From: CAZMSD01 sp964568855
GTDB lineage: Bacteria; CAIWAD01
Direction: 5' to 3'
Assembly (NCBI GenBank): GCA_964568855.1
Contig: CAZMSD010000009.1
Location: forward strand, 1 to 64,000
Length of the DNA stretch: 64,000 nucleotides
Position numbers and translations under genes: made by a program. Position 1 is the stretch's first letter; each line of letters starts with the position of its first letter. Positions 56,303 through 64,000 of this stretch are shown here, piece after piece. A model generated the notes under the pieces. That model searched no databases. It worked only from the letters and a program-made list of their open reading frames with translations, and was not told where the DNA came from.

Positions 56303-56677
56303 ATGCTGTTTTGGCTGACCTTCGCCGGGTTGTACATGGAACTCTGCGGGGCCTTTCTACTGGCCGCGGAGGCCATCGGCCCGGAACATCTGCTGCGTGC
56401 GGGGGAATTCCTGCGCCGCCGCCGCCTGGTCGCGTTCGCCGTCTACTTCCTGCTGGTGATCCTGCTGCTGGTGCTGGTACGACTGGAGCTGGTGTTCCGC
56501 GTCGCGGAAGCCTTTATCCTGATCGTCAGCCTGGGCCTGCTGCATGACTTCGCGCCCCAGCTCTTCCGCCTGATCGTGCGTTACCTGAAACGCGGCACGG
56601 CGGGCGTGCTGGGATTCCTGCTGTTCTCGGCCGGCTTCGTCATTCAAGCCTACGTGACACTGATGCTGCTCAAATGA
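56303..56677 (+). CDS. Small integral membrane protein
   Basis: A 124-residue protein with four hydrophobic segments: FWLTFAGLYMELCGAFLLAA, LVAFAVYFLLVILLLVLVRL, VAEAFILIVSLGLLHDFA, and TAGVLGFLLFSAGFVIQAYV, joined by basic loops (FLRRRRL, RYLKRG). Positive residues favour an inside N-terminus. No family recognised. The 280 bases between it and rho hold no supportable gene; one inverted repeat, GTGCCCGT...ACGGGCAC (about 56838-56890), may be a structured leader of rho. Confidence 0.65.
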   Translation: MLFWLTFAGLYMELCGAFLLAAEAIGPEHLLRAGEFLRRRRLVAFAVYFLLVILLLVLVRLELVFRVAEAFILIVSLGLLHDFAPQLFRLIVRYLKRGTAGVLGFLLFSAGFVIQAYVTLMLLK

Positions 56678-56958
56678 GCGAGCGCCTCAAAGAGCCGTCC
56701 GACGACCGGGACGCCGCGCTGAGGCTTGCTGGAGCAGTGTACCGCAGCCTGGTGGCCGCCCGCGCTCCAGCAGACCGGGCGGCTGCATCCGTCATGAAGA
56801 CCTGCCGGCGACGCGCTTGAGTTGAGTCCGCTGGCACCGTGCCCGTGGGGCGACCGAGTTGCATACAGTCTTGATCCGGACGGGCACGTGCTGGCATTAG
56901 CCGAACCCGCGAAGCCCCTGGCGCGGCCGCGGAACCAGTCTGATTGAGGAGTTAAGGA

Positions 56959-58056
56959 ATGGAAGAAGCGGTTTCCGGCATTCTGAAGATGGACGGGAAA
57001 GGCAGCGGCCACCTGCGGCAGATGGAGGACTCCCTGCGCCACCGCGCGGGCGCCGTGGCCGTGCCGCGGGAGCTGATCCAGGCTTATGAGCTGGTGGAAG
57101 GAGCCACGCTGGCCGGCGGCCGGCGCAGCACCCCCTCCGGCCCGGTGCTGGCTGACCTGGAATGCATATGCGGTCTTCCCCCGGAGGCCTTCCGGTCCCG
57201 CAGGCCCTTCAAGTCGCTGGTGGCGCTCACTCCCACCCGGCGCTTCCGGATCTCCGAGAGCGGCGATCCGAGCATGCGGCTGGTGGACCTCGTGGCGCCA
57301 ATCGGCAGGGGCACCCGGGGCCTGATCGTCTCTCCACCCAAGGCCGGCAAGACCATCCTGCTGGAGAAGCTGGCCCAGTCGATCCTTGCCGTGGATCCCG
57401 AGATCCGCGTGCTGGTGCTGCTGGTGGACGAGCGCCCCGAGGAAGTGACCCAGTTTCGCCGCGCGGTGCAGGCGGAGGTGCTGGCGAGCACCAGCGACCA
57501 GAGTCTCGAGGAGCATGTGGAGCTGGCGGAACTGGTGCTGGCGCACCTGCGCGTCGAACTGGAGTGCGGGCGGAACGTGGTGCTCCTGGTGGACAGCCTG
57601 ACGCGCATGGCCAGGGCCTTCAACCTGGCGCGCAGGAGCAGCGGCCGCACCATGAGCGGCGGCCTGGAAGCGGGCGCTCTGGAAATACCGCGGCGGTTTT
57701 TCGGTTTGGCCCGTGATGTGGAACACGGGGGTTCGCTGACGCTCCTGGCCACGGCCCTGGTGGACACGGGCTCAAGGATGGACCAGTTGATCTACGAGGA
57801 ATTCAAGGGCACCGGAAACAGCGAACTGGTGCTGGATCGCGCACTCGCCGAGGCGCGCGTCTTTCCCGCGATCAACCTGCCGGACAGCGGAACGAGGCGC
57901 GAAGCGGAGCTCTATTCCCCAAACGACGCGCGGCGCCTGGCCATGCTGAGAGGCCGGCTTGCGGAGCTCAAGCCACGCGAAGCGCTTGAGCGCCTGCGAG
58001 CCCTGGTGGACCGGCATCCCGACAACCGGACGCTGCTCAACGCAATTCCCGCGTAG
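56959..58056 (+). CDS. rho: Divergent transcription termination factor Rho (short N-terminus)
   Basis: A 365-residue Rho homologue. The hexameric ATPase core is well kept: LVDLVAPIGRGTRGLIVSPPKAGKT (Walker A), VLLVDERPEEVTQ, VVLLVDSLTRMARAFN (Walker B and Q-loop), RRFFGLARDVEHGGSLTLLATALVDTGSRMDQLIYEEFKGTGN and the arginine-finger region. The N-terminal helix bundle (about 50 residues in E. coli) is absent. The OB-fold RNA-binding motif DGFGFLRS reads KGSGHLRQ, losing both aromatics. It may be a second Rho with altered RNA choice, or the only copy with weak primary-site binding. TAAGGA precedes the ATG. Confidence 0.85.
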   Translation: MEEAVSGILKMDGKGSGHLRQMEDSLRHRAGAVAVPRELIQAYELVEGATLAGGRRSTPSGPVLADLECICGLPPEAFRSRRPFKSLVALTPTRRFRISESGDPSMRLVDLVAPIGRGTRGLIVSPPKAGKTILLEKLAQSILAVDPEIRVLVLLVDERPEEVTQFRRAVQAEVLASTSDQSLEEHVELAELVLAHLRVELECGRNVVLLVDSLTRMARAFNLARRSSGRTMSGGLEAGALEIPRRFFGLARDVEHGGSLTLLATALVDTGSRMDQLIYEEFKGTGNSELVLDRALAEARVFPAINLPDSGTRREAELYSPNDARRLAMLRGRLAELKPREALERLRALVDRHPDNRTLLNAIPA

Positions 58057-58072
58057 CGTGAGGCATCATACA

Positions 58073-58817
58073 GTGAACGAGTGGTTCAGCGATGAAGACT
58101 TCTGGAAAGAACTCTATCCCTACCTGTTCCCGGAGAAGCGAATCGAGCTGGCGGTCGAGGAAGTGCGGCAGCTGTTAGAATTGTGCGGCTCAGGGGGCGG
58201 ACGGGTTCTGGACCTTATGCTGCGGCCCGGGGCGCCATTCCTGTGAGCTGGCCCGGCTGGGCCACCGCGTCACGGGCGTGGACCGCAGTCCTTTCCTGCT
58301 CAAGAAGGCGCGGGAGCGGGCGAAGGAGCTGGACCTGAACGTGGAATGGGTCGAGGAAGACATGCGCGACTTCCGCCGCGAGACGGCCTTCGATCTGGCC
58401 CTGAACCTGTTCACTTCCTTCGGTTATTTCGAGGATGACGGGGAGAACCTGGGAGTATTGCGCAATCTGGCCCGCAGCCTGGTTCCCGGCGGCTGCTGCG
58501 TGCTGGACGTGATGGGCAAGGAGCGCATCGCCCGCATTTTCAATCCCGCCACGCTGGACGAGATCGAGGGCTCAGGTCTGCTGCTGCAGCGCCACACCGT
58601 GATCGACGACTTCACGCGGATGCAGAACGAGTGGATCCTGCTCAAGGAGGACGGCCGGCGCTCGTTTAAATTCAGGCACTACCTGTATTCCGGCCGGGAA
58701 CTGCGTGACATGTTGCTGCAGGCGGGCTTCCAGCAGGTGGAGCTCTACGGCGGTCTGGACGGCGCGCCCTACGACCAGCGGGCGCAGCGATTGGTGGCCG
58801 TGGCGCGCAAGGAGTAG
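58073..58817 (+). pseudogene. SAM methyltransferase split by a +1 frameshift at 58217
   Basis: The first frame (GTG 58073, VNEWFSDEDFWKELYPYLFP) runs to motif I and ends in TGA at 58244. The second frame carries CCGPGRHSCELARLGHRVTGVDRSPFLLKKARE and the rest of the enzyme to 58817. Dropping the A at 58217 in GACCTTATGCTGCGGC joins them (LDL-CCGPGRHS) into a normal 247-residue methyltransferase. The protein would be complete with motif I intact. Either a one-base error or a real mutation; the CTT-A slip resembles +1 shift sites but that is speculation. It lies 17 bp after rho. Confidence 0.75.
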
Positions 58818-58957
58818 CCGCCTCGTAGTCGCGACCGGTGATCCAGGATTCCCATCGACAGCGGGTACGATCCACCTGCCTCCGTGGTGCAGGCCCTAGT
58901 TGCACCTTTATGGCTCGTAACTTAGAATTAACGTTCTCCAATTCTCGCGGACAGGTA

Positions 58958-60580
58958 ATGAATCAGGCAGCACTGGATTTCCTGGGGCAGGCTCGGCCCC
59001 CGCGCTTTTTCGACGATCTGGAACAGGTCTATCGTCTGTTTCCCGAGGATCGGGCGCTGGTCTACGGAAGCCAGGTCATGTCCTACGCCGAGCTGCGCGC
59101 CGTCGAGGATCGCATGCTCCGTTTCCTCGCCGGCCAGGGCATCGGCGCGGGGAGCCGCGTGCTCCTGATGCTGCCCAACTGTCCCGAGCTGGTCTGGATC
59201 TGGCTGGCCCTGCTCCGCTTGAAGACCCTCACGGCTCCCTGCGAATTGCGCATGGCGGCCGAAGCGGCCGGTGAACTCGCCGCGGATTTCGAGCCGTGCT
59301 TCATCGTGTGTCACGAAGGAGTGCGCGACAAGGCCGAGCGGATCTCAGGGCGGCTGGCCGCAAGCCCGCGGATCATAGAGCTGGCCTGCGACGGGCGAGG
59401 CCCCTGGGATTCCGCCGGCGGGAACGCGGAGGCGGAGCGCCCGGCGCACGGGACGGAAGCCGGTCCCGGGGAAGACGGTCCCGGCTCCGGCGAAGAACCT
59501 GTGGCGGTTCATTACCAGCTGGATCGCGCCGATCGCTGGCGCGGCGCCCTGTTCGGTACCGCGGCCCTCAGCGCCTCCACCCAGCTGTTCCGGCAGCTTT
59601 TCGCCCTGCACCGGGGAGACGCCGTCCTGTGCCAGATGAGTTCCGCGCATCACAGCGTGCTGGGCTGCATGATCCTGCCGGCGCTGTGCTCAGGCGGAAT
59701 CCTGCTGCTGCTGGACCGGAGCTGGGAAGACGAAACGGTCCTTGATCTGATCGAGGAGTACCGGCCGAAACTGACGGTCAACTACCGCAAGTACTACTGG
59801 TACCTGCATCGCAGCGCCCTGGCCCGCCTGGAATCAGGACGCCCGCCGGGGCGGCTGCAGCACGCCGTGGTCAACACCGACTCACCCGTGCTGCCCTTCC
59901 GCGAAAGCTGGGAGGAGCTTTTCGGGGGACACCTGCTCAGCGGCTATGCCAGTTACCTGGCGGCGGGTTTCCTGACCTTGAACCTGCCCTGGCTGTTCCA
60001 CAAGGAGCAGTTCGTGGGCAAGCCCCTGCCGGGGGTTGAGTTGCGCATCGTGGACGAATCCGGCCACGAGCGGCCATCGGGCCGCTGGGGGGAAATAGTC
60101 TGCCGCAGCGCGCGGATGGCAATGGGTTTCGTGAGGGACGATCCCTCCAATCCCGAGCGCTTCGGGCCCGAGGAGCTGCGCACCCAGCAGATGGCCATGC
60201 GTGATACTGACGGCTACCTGACCCTGGCCGACGAGATCTTCGACGTGATCTGGGTCAACGGCTTCAAGATCAGCCCGCTGGAGGTCGAGGAGCCCATGCT
60301 CGAGCTGCGCGGCATCCGCGACGTGGCGGCGGTGAACGCCAACCGGCAGACTTCGCCGGACAGGATCCAGGTCTTCGTGCTGCAGGACGAGGGCGGCGGG
60401 GAAGCAGAGCGCTGGACCGCGGAGGGCCTGCTGGGCGCCGCCGCCGGGATCTTTCCGGAGTACCTGCGCCCCGCCCAGGTGACCTTTGTGGATGAGATTC
60501 CCTACGACGACGAGGGCTTCAAGCTTCGAAAACAATTGAAGTACAGATATCAATCCGCTCAAGCGTGGAGGACAAATTGA
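58958..60580 (+). CDS. Adenylate-forming (ANL) superfamily protein lacking the P-loop
   Basis: A 540-residue acyl-CoA-synthetase-like protein. LVYGSQVMSYAELRAVEDRM is the N-terminal signature, and DTDGYLTLADEIFDVIWVNGFKISPLEVEEPML the hinge region with the usual ISPxEVE. The C-terminal Lys region reads IPYDDEGFKLRKQLKYRYQ. The P-loop (Y-T-S-G-T-T-G-x-P-K-G) is replaced near residue 190 by VAVHYQLDRADRWRGAL, and the YGxTE motif by GYASYLAAG. It may be catalytically dead or use another chemistry. ATG 58958 was chosen by similarity; its stop overlaps the next gene as TTGA. Confidence 0.75.
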   Translation: MNQAALDFLGQARPPRFFDDLEQVYRLFPEDRALVYGSQVMSYAELRAVEDRMLRFLAGQGIGAGSRVLLMLPNCPELVWIWLALLRLKTLTAPCELRMAAEAAGELAADFEPCFIVCHEGVRDKAERISGRLAASPRIIELACDGRGPWDSAGGNAEAERPAHGTEAGPGEDGPGSGEEPVAVHYQLDRADRWRGALFGTAALSASTQLFRQLFALHRGDAVLCQMSSAHHSVLGCMILPALCSGGILLLLDRSWEDETVLDLIEEYRPKLTVNYRKYYWYLHRSALARLESGRPPGRLQHAVVNTDSPVLPFRESWEELFGGHLLSGYASYLAAGFLTLNLPWLFHKEQFVGKPLPGVELRIVDESGHERPSGRWGEIVCRSARMAMGFVRDDPSNPERFGPEELRTQQMAMRDTDGYLTLADEIFDVIWVNGFKISPLEVEEPMLELRGIRDVAAVNANRQTSPDRIQVFVLQDEGGGEAERWTAEGLLGAAAGIFPEYLRPAQVTFVDEIPYDDEGFKLRKQLKYRYQSAQAWRTN

Positions 60581-62646
60581 AGGTCCATCAGGCGGACACG
60601 ATCCGCAACATCGCGCTGGTGGGACACGAATCCACGGGGAAAACCATCTTCGCCGAGGCCATGCTGAAACTGTCCGGCCAGATCAACCGGATGGGGTCCA
60701 TCGAAGGAAACAACACCGTCTCCGACTACACTCCCCTGGAGCACGACCGCCAGAAATCGATCGCCTGCACTCTGATGCAGATGGAATGGCGTGATACAAA
60801 GTTGAACGTACTGGACACCCCGGGATTCTCCGACTTCATCGGCGAGACCATCACCGGCGTCCAGGTGACCGACATCGCCATGGTCCTGGTGAGCCCGGTC
60901 AACGGGCCGGAAGTGATGACCGAACTCGTGATGGAGCAGGTGGAAGCCAGGGAGCTGCCCTGCCTGTTCGTCTTCAACGCGCTGGACAAGGAGCATACGC
61001 GCTTCGACGAGGAGATGCAGGTTCTGCAGGATTCCTTCAAGGGAGTGGCCCAGATCCAGTATCCCTTGAATGCGGGCGAGGGCTTCTCGCGCGTCGTGGA
61101 CGTGCTCAAGCGCCGGATTCTCGTCTTCGACGGCGACGGCGGGATGAGCGAAGAAGAACTGGGCGGCGAGACCGGCCGAGTCGAGGAGTTGTACACGGCC
61201 CTGCAGGAAACGGTGGCCGAGAGCGACGACGAGCTGATGGAGAGCTATCTCGAAAACATGGAGCTGAGCGAGGATGAGTTCGCCCGCGGGTTGGCTTCCG
61301 GCATCCGCGCCGGCAGCATCCGTCCCGTGTTCTGCGCCGCCGGCCGGAACCTGGCCGGTGTATCACGAGTGCTCGACGTCCTGGTGGACAGCTTTCCCGC
61401 ACCGTCGAAGATGCCGGCCGTCAAAGCGACCAAGATCGCTGACGAGGTGGAACTCCCCTGCGACGACGCGTCCAAACCCAACCTCTTCGTCTTCAAGACC
61501 GTGAACGAGCAGCACGTGGGCGAACTGAGCTTCTTCCGCGTCTACTCGGGCGTGGTGGCTCACGGCGTCGACCTCGTGAACGCCCGCAGCAACAACGGCG
61601 AGAAGCTGGGCGCCCTGTTCAGCGCCACGGGCAAGCATCGCAAGGAACTCGGCGAAGTGCGTGCGGGCGATATGGGCTGCACGGTGAAGCTGCGCAACAC
61701 CACCACCAACGACAGCCTCGGATTGAAGGGTTCCACCCTGGAGCTGCCCAGGATCCCCTTCCCGGACCCGGTGATGCGTACGGCCATCGAGGCGGCGAAA
61801 TCCGACGACGAGGAGAAGATGAGCTCGGGCCTGCAGTTGATCCGTCACGAGGACCCCAGCTTCTCCGTCACGCAGGACCCTGAGCTGCGGCAGACCATCC
61901 TGGCGGGCCAGGGCGACCAGCAGTTGAAGGTGCTGCTGGAGAAGCTCGAGCAGCGCAACGGCGTCAAGGTCCAGATGGTCAAGCCGCGGGTGCCCTACCG
62001 CGAGACCATCACGGGGCGGGCGGAAGTGAAGTACCGGCACAAGAAGCAGACCGGCGGGGCCGGCCAGTTCGCGGAAGTCTGGATCCGCATGGCGCCCCTG
62101 CAGCGGGGCGAAGGTTTCGAGTTCAAGAGCGAAGTGGTGGGCGGCGCGGTGACCGTGCCCTTCCAGCAGGCCACGGAGAAGGGCATGCGCCAGGTGATGA
62201 ACGAGGGAATCATCGCCGGCTGCCGCGTGGAGGACGTGGAAGTCACGATCTACGACGGCAAGATGCACTCCGTGGACTCCAAGGAGATCGCCTTCCAGAT
62301 CGCCGGTCGCGAGGCCTTCAAGGAGGGCTTCACCAAGTCGAGCCCAATCCTCCTTGAACCAATCTGGGAAGTGGAGGTGAAGGTGCCCGAGGATTACATG
62401 GGCGATGTTATGGGCGACCTCTCTTCCCGCCGCGGCAAGATCCTGGGCATGGACTCGGCGGGCAAGTACCAGCTGATCAAGGCGCAGGTACCCCTGGCTG
62501 AGCTCTACCAGTACAGCACCACGCTGCGTTCCATGACCCAGGGACGAGCCTCGCACCGCAGGCATTTCGATCACTACGAGAAGTGCCCGCCGGAGATCCA
62601 GCAGCGGGTGATCGACGACTACGCGGCGGAGCGGGCCAAGGATTGA
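60577..62646 (+). CDS. EF-G-like GTPase (FusA2-type)
   Basis: A 689-residue paralogue of elongation factor G. G1 is NIALVGHESTGKTIFAEAML, G3 is VLDTPGFSDFIGE, and the G4 block reads NALDKE in place of the usual NKxD. Domain IV/V signatures follow (YRETITGRAEVKYRHKKQTGGAGQFAEVW; PEDYMGDVMGDLSSRRGKILGMD). It belongs to the EF-G-like subgroup without proven translocase activity. The likely start is TTG 60577, five bases after GGAGG and overlapping the upstream TGA; GTG 60565 is an alternative. Two CGTGATAC words lie inside. Confidence 0.88.
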   Translation: MKVHQADTIRNIALVGHESTGKTIFAEAMLKLSGQINRMGSIEGNNTVSDYTPLEHDRQKSIACTLMQMEWRDTKLNVLDTPGFSDFIGETITGVQVTDIAMVLVSPVNGPEVMTELVMEQVEARELPCLFVFNALDKEHTRFDEEMQVLQDSFKGVAQIQYPLNAGEGFSRVVDVLKRRILVFDGDGGMSEEELGGETGRVEELYTALQETVAESDDELMESYLENMELSEDEFARGLASGIRAGSIRPVFCAAGRNLAGVSRVLDVLVDSFPAPSKMPAVKATKIADEVELPCDDASKPNLFVFKTVNEQHVGELSFFRVYSGVVAHGVDLVNARSNNGEKLGALFSATGKHRKELGEVRAGDMGCTVKLRNTTTNDSLGLKGSTLELPRIPFPDPVMRTAIEAAKSDDEEKMSSGLQLIRHEDPSFSVTQDPELRQTILAGQGDQQLKVLLEKLEQRNGVKVQMVKPRVPYRETITGRAEVKYRHKKQTGGAGQFAEVWIRMAPLQRGEGFEFKSEVVGGAVTVPFQQATEKGMRQVMNEGIIAGCRVEDVEVTIYDGKMHSVDSKEIAFQIAGREAFKEGFTKSSPILLEPIWEVEVKVPEDYMGDVMGDLSSRRGKILGMDSAGKYQLIKAQVPLAELYQYSTTLRSMTQGRASHRRHFDHYEKCPPEIQQRVIDDYAAERAKD

Positions 62647-62680
62647 CACTTCCCTTTCGTCAACCAGCGAGGAGTGTGTC

Positions 62681-63172
62681 GTGGACCGGATCTGGGCTCC
62701 CTGGCGGATGAGCTACATCAGCGGCCTGAGCGAATCCGAGGATGCGGGCTGCATTTTCTGCAGGAAATCCGGCGAAGAGGACGACGAGGGCAACCTGATC
62801 GTGCACCGTTCCGATTCCTGCTTCGTGCTGATGAACCTCTATCCCTACAACAACAGCCACCTGATGGTGGTGCCCTACCGCCACTGCGGGAACTTCGAGG
62901 AGCTCGAAGCGGACGAGCTCCTCGATTGTCAGCGGGCCATCCAGCGGGCGCTGCGCGTAATGCGCGAGACCATCCGGCCCCAGGGCTGGAACCTGGGCAT
63001 GAACCTGGGCCGCGCCGGCGGTGCGGGCATCGACACGCACCTGCACTGGCACGTGGTTCCGCGCTGGGTGGGCGACACCAATTTCATGCCGGTCCTGGGG
63101 CAGACCAAGGTGATATCCGAGAGCATCGAGGAGAGCCGGCGGAGGATGGCGGAGGGTTTCCAGGGCCTCTGA
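62681..63172 (+). CDS. HIT-family hydrolase/AP4A phosphorylase-like protein
   Basis: A 163-residue histidine-triad protein. DRIWAPWRMSYISG and GCIFCRKSGEED give the N-terminal part with a Cys pair as in AP4A-type HIT proteins, YPYNNSHLMVVPYRHCG the substrate loop, and GAGIDTHLHWHVVPRW the catalytic H-x-H-x-H. Such enzymes cleave dinucleoside polyphosphates or AMP-linked compounds. GTG 62681 follows GAGGAG. It ends 60 bp before the thioredoxin-like gene. Confidence 0.92.
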   Translation: MDRIWAPWRMSYISGLSESEDAGCIFCRKSGEEDDEGNLIVHRSDSCFVLMNLYPYNNSHLMVVPYRHCGNFEELEADELLDCQRAIQRALRVMRETIRPQGWNLGMNLGRAGGAGIDTHLHWHVVPRWVGDTNFMPVLGQTKVISESIEESRRRMAEGFQGL

Positions 63173-63232
63173 GTTCCGACAGACACCCGTAAATTCCTAT
63201 CTTACAGTTAATTCGAGTCACGCGGAGCATCC

Positions 63233-64000
63233 ATGAAAAGCGTCGGAACTCCGCCGGGGAAGATCCGGCCGACCTTCTGTTTATCAATTCTGAACATTTG
63301 CCTGTGCTGTATGGCCTTTTGCGCGCCCGACTCCCGCGCCGTGACTCCCGGCGATGCGCTCAAGGATTTCCTGAGCAATCCCGTGGAAGCTCTGGCCCTG
63401 GCGAAGAACACGGACCGGCAGATCTTCTGCATGTTCAGCACCGACTGGTGAAGCTGGTGTCGCCGGCTGGAAGCCGACGTCCTCGCCACCACCGAATTCC
63501 GCGCCGCCTCCGACCAGTGGGTGTTGCTTAAGATCGATGCCGAGAAGGGCGTGGGCCCCAAGTGGCGCGAACGCTACCAGGTGAGCGGATTTCCCACAAG
63601 TTTCCTGCTGAATCCCGATGGAACGGAAGTGGATCGGGTGGTGGGCTACCGGCCCATGCCCGGGTTCCTGCAGCTGGTGGAGGATTATGCCAGGGGGATC
63701 GGTACCCTGGATGCCATGCAGGAGGAACTGGCGGGCAGGCCGCACGATCTCGAGTTGAAATTGAAGATCGCCGAAAAGCTGGACCAGCGTGGTGAGGCGG
63801 CGGCCGCCGAAGAGCGGCTGCAGGAAATTCTTGACGCCGATCCGCTGAACCATAGCGGCGTGGCGGACGACGCGGCGGCGGCGCTGGCCATGGGCCGATT
63901 CCGGCTGAGCCGCGATCCCCAGGTGCTCGAGGACCTGCTGCTGAGCTATCCCGGCCTGGAGCAGGGTCCCGAGGTCTACAACATGCTGATCGCGACCGCC
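63233..64000 (+). CDS. Secreted thioredoxin-like selenoprotein (UxxC), 3' end outside window
   Basis: Residues 1-37 are a signal peptide (CLSILNICLCCMAFCA). The thioredoxin fold then reads IFCMFSTDW, TGA (63449-63451, codon 73), SWCRRLEADVLATTEF and later VSGFPTSFLLNPDG with the cis-Pro loop. The usual motif in such proteins is W-C-x-W-C, so TGA stands exactly at the first active-site Cys (U73-S-W-C76). The same frame is open with thioredoxin-like then TPR-like sequence to the window end, 183 codons after the TGA. A stem-loop begins eight bases after it. Translation thus probably inserts selenocysteine. A signal promoter (TATCTT near 63200) precedes it. Confidence 0.85.
63459..63481 (+). promoter_or_regulatory. 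Candidate bacterial SECIS hairpin
   Basis: CGGC (63464-63467) pairs with GCCG (63473-63476) under a five-base loop TGGAA. CG (63461-63462) pairs with CG (63478-63479) and G63459 with C63481, with two mismatches. The loop begins 17 bases after the TGA and has G in its second position. Bacterial SECIS models ask for 16-37 bases spacing and a G in the first two loop bases. Confidence 0.6.

Noticed and set aside
58244..58246. TGA in the methyltransferase as another selenocysteine codon
   Set aside because: The text after it in the same frame is not methyltransferase-like; the +1 frame is, so a frameshift explains it.

Overview
The window is a gene-dense, high-GC (about two thirds G+C by eye) bacterial chromosome segment with about 60 protein genes, mostly on the + strand in short operons with overlapping or nearly touching ends. 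I see no rRNA, tRNA, insertion sequence, phage module or CRISPR array. A secreted nuclease-like protein ends in a FlgD/T9SS-type C-terminal domain (NRPNPFNSSTTF near 54350). Such endings are common in the Fibrobacteres-Chlorobi-Bacteroidetes group and allied candidate phyla (Eisenbacteria, Krumholzibacteria and similar). With the high GC, this suggests an uncultivated member of that assemblage, a low-confidence placement. Two apparent single-base frameshifts and one internal in-frame deletion could be real decay or assembly error.

Layout. 1-9.7 kb: partial isocitrate dehydrogenase (- strand) with a Cys-rich insertion, then a glycosyltransferase, a methyltransferase, a nitroreductase, proC, a GNAT-DUF2809 fusion, a radical SAM protein and a YcaQ-like glycosylase. 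9.7-21.6 kb: small enzymes (three DinB-fold proteins, alcohol dehydrogenase, HD hydrolase, GNAT, DUF2087, PH domain), then a HEAT-repeat protein, a pilus-assembly-like protein with a frameshift, and a secreted GH53 galactanase. 21.6-31.5 kb: KamA-type radical SAM enzyme, a 31-residue membrane protein, DinB, Eis-like acetyltransferase, PhzF, an SbcD-like phosphoesterase and a complete PaoABC-type molybdenum aldehyde oxidoreductase. 31.6-34.8 kb: glnS, a YciI protein and a secreted protein. 34.7-40.1 kb: a DNA-damage locus, imuB-dnaE2 on the - strand and an SRAP/HMCES gene on the + strand, divergent around a perfect 20-bp palindrome that looks like an SOS operator. 40.1-55.2 kb: S10 peptidase, hybrid histidine kinase, MmcQ protein, possible nuclease, Cfa, amino-acid dehydrogenase, purine permease, TPR protein, a nitroreductase-glycosyltransferase-SagB cluster, secreted phosphatase/nuclease and DinB. 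55.2-64 kb: RRM protein, GYD protein, a divergent Rho, a frameshifted methyltransferase, an adenylate-forming enzyme without its P-loop, an EF-G-like GTPase, a HIT protein and, at the edge, a thioredoxin-like protein with an in-frame UGA.

Two observations stand out. First, the heptamer GTGATAC (most often CGTGATAC) occurs 33 times on the two strands by eye, against about four expected from composition. It lies in several reading frames and uses otherwise rare codons (ATA; GTA TCA; ACA), so selection seems to act on the DNA word itself, as for a DNA uptake sequence or a protein-binding or modification site. Second, the terminal thioredoxin gene has TGA at the first position of its CxxC active site, followed by a hairpin meeting bacterial SECIS criteria: a probable selenoprotein.
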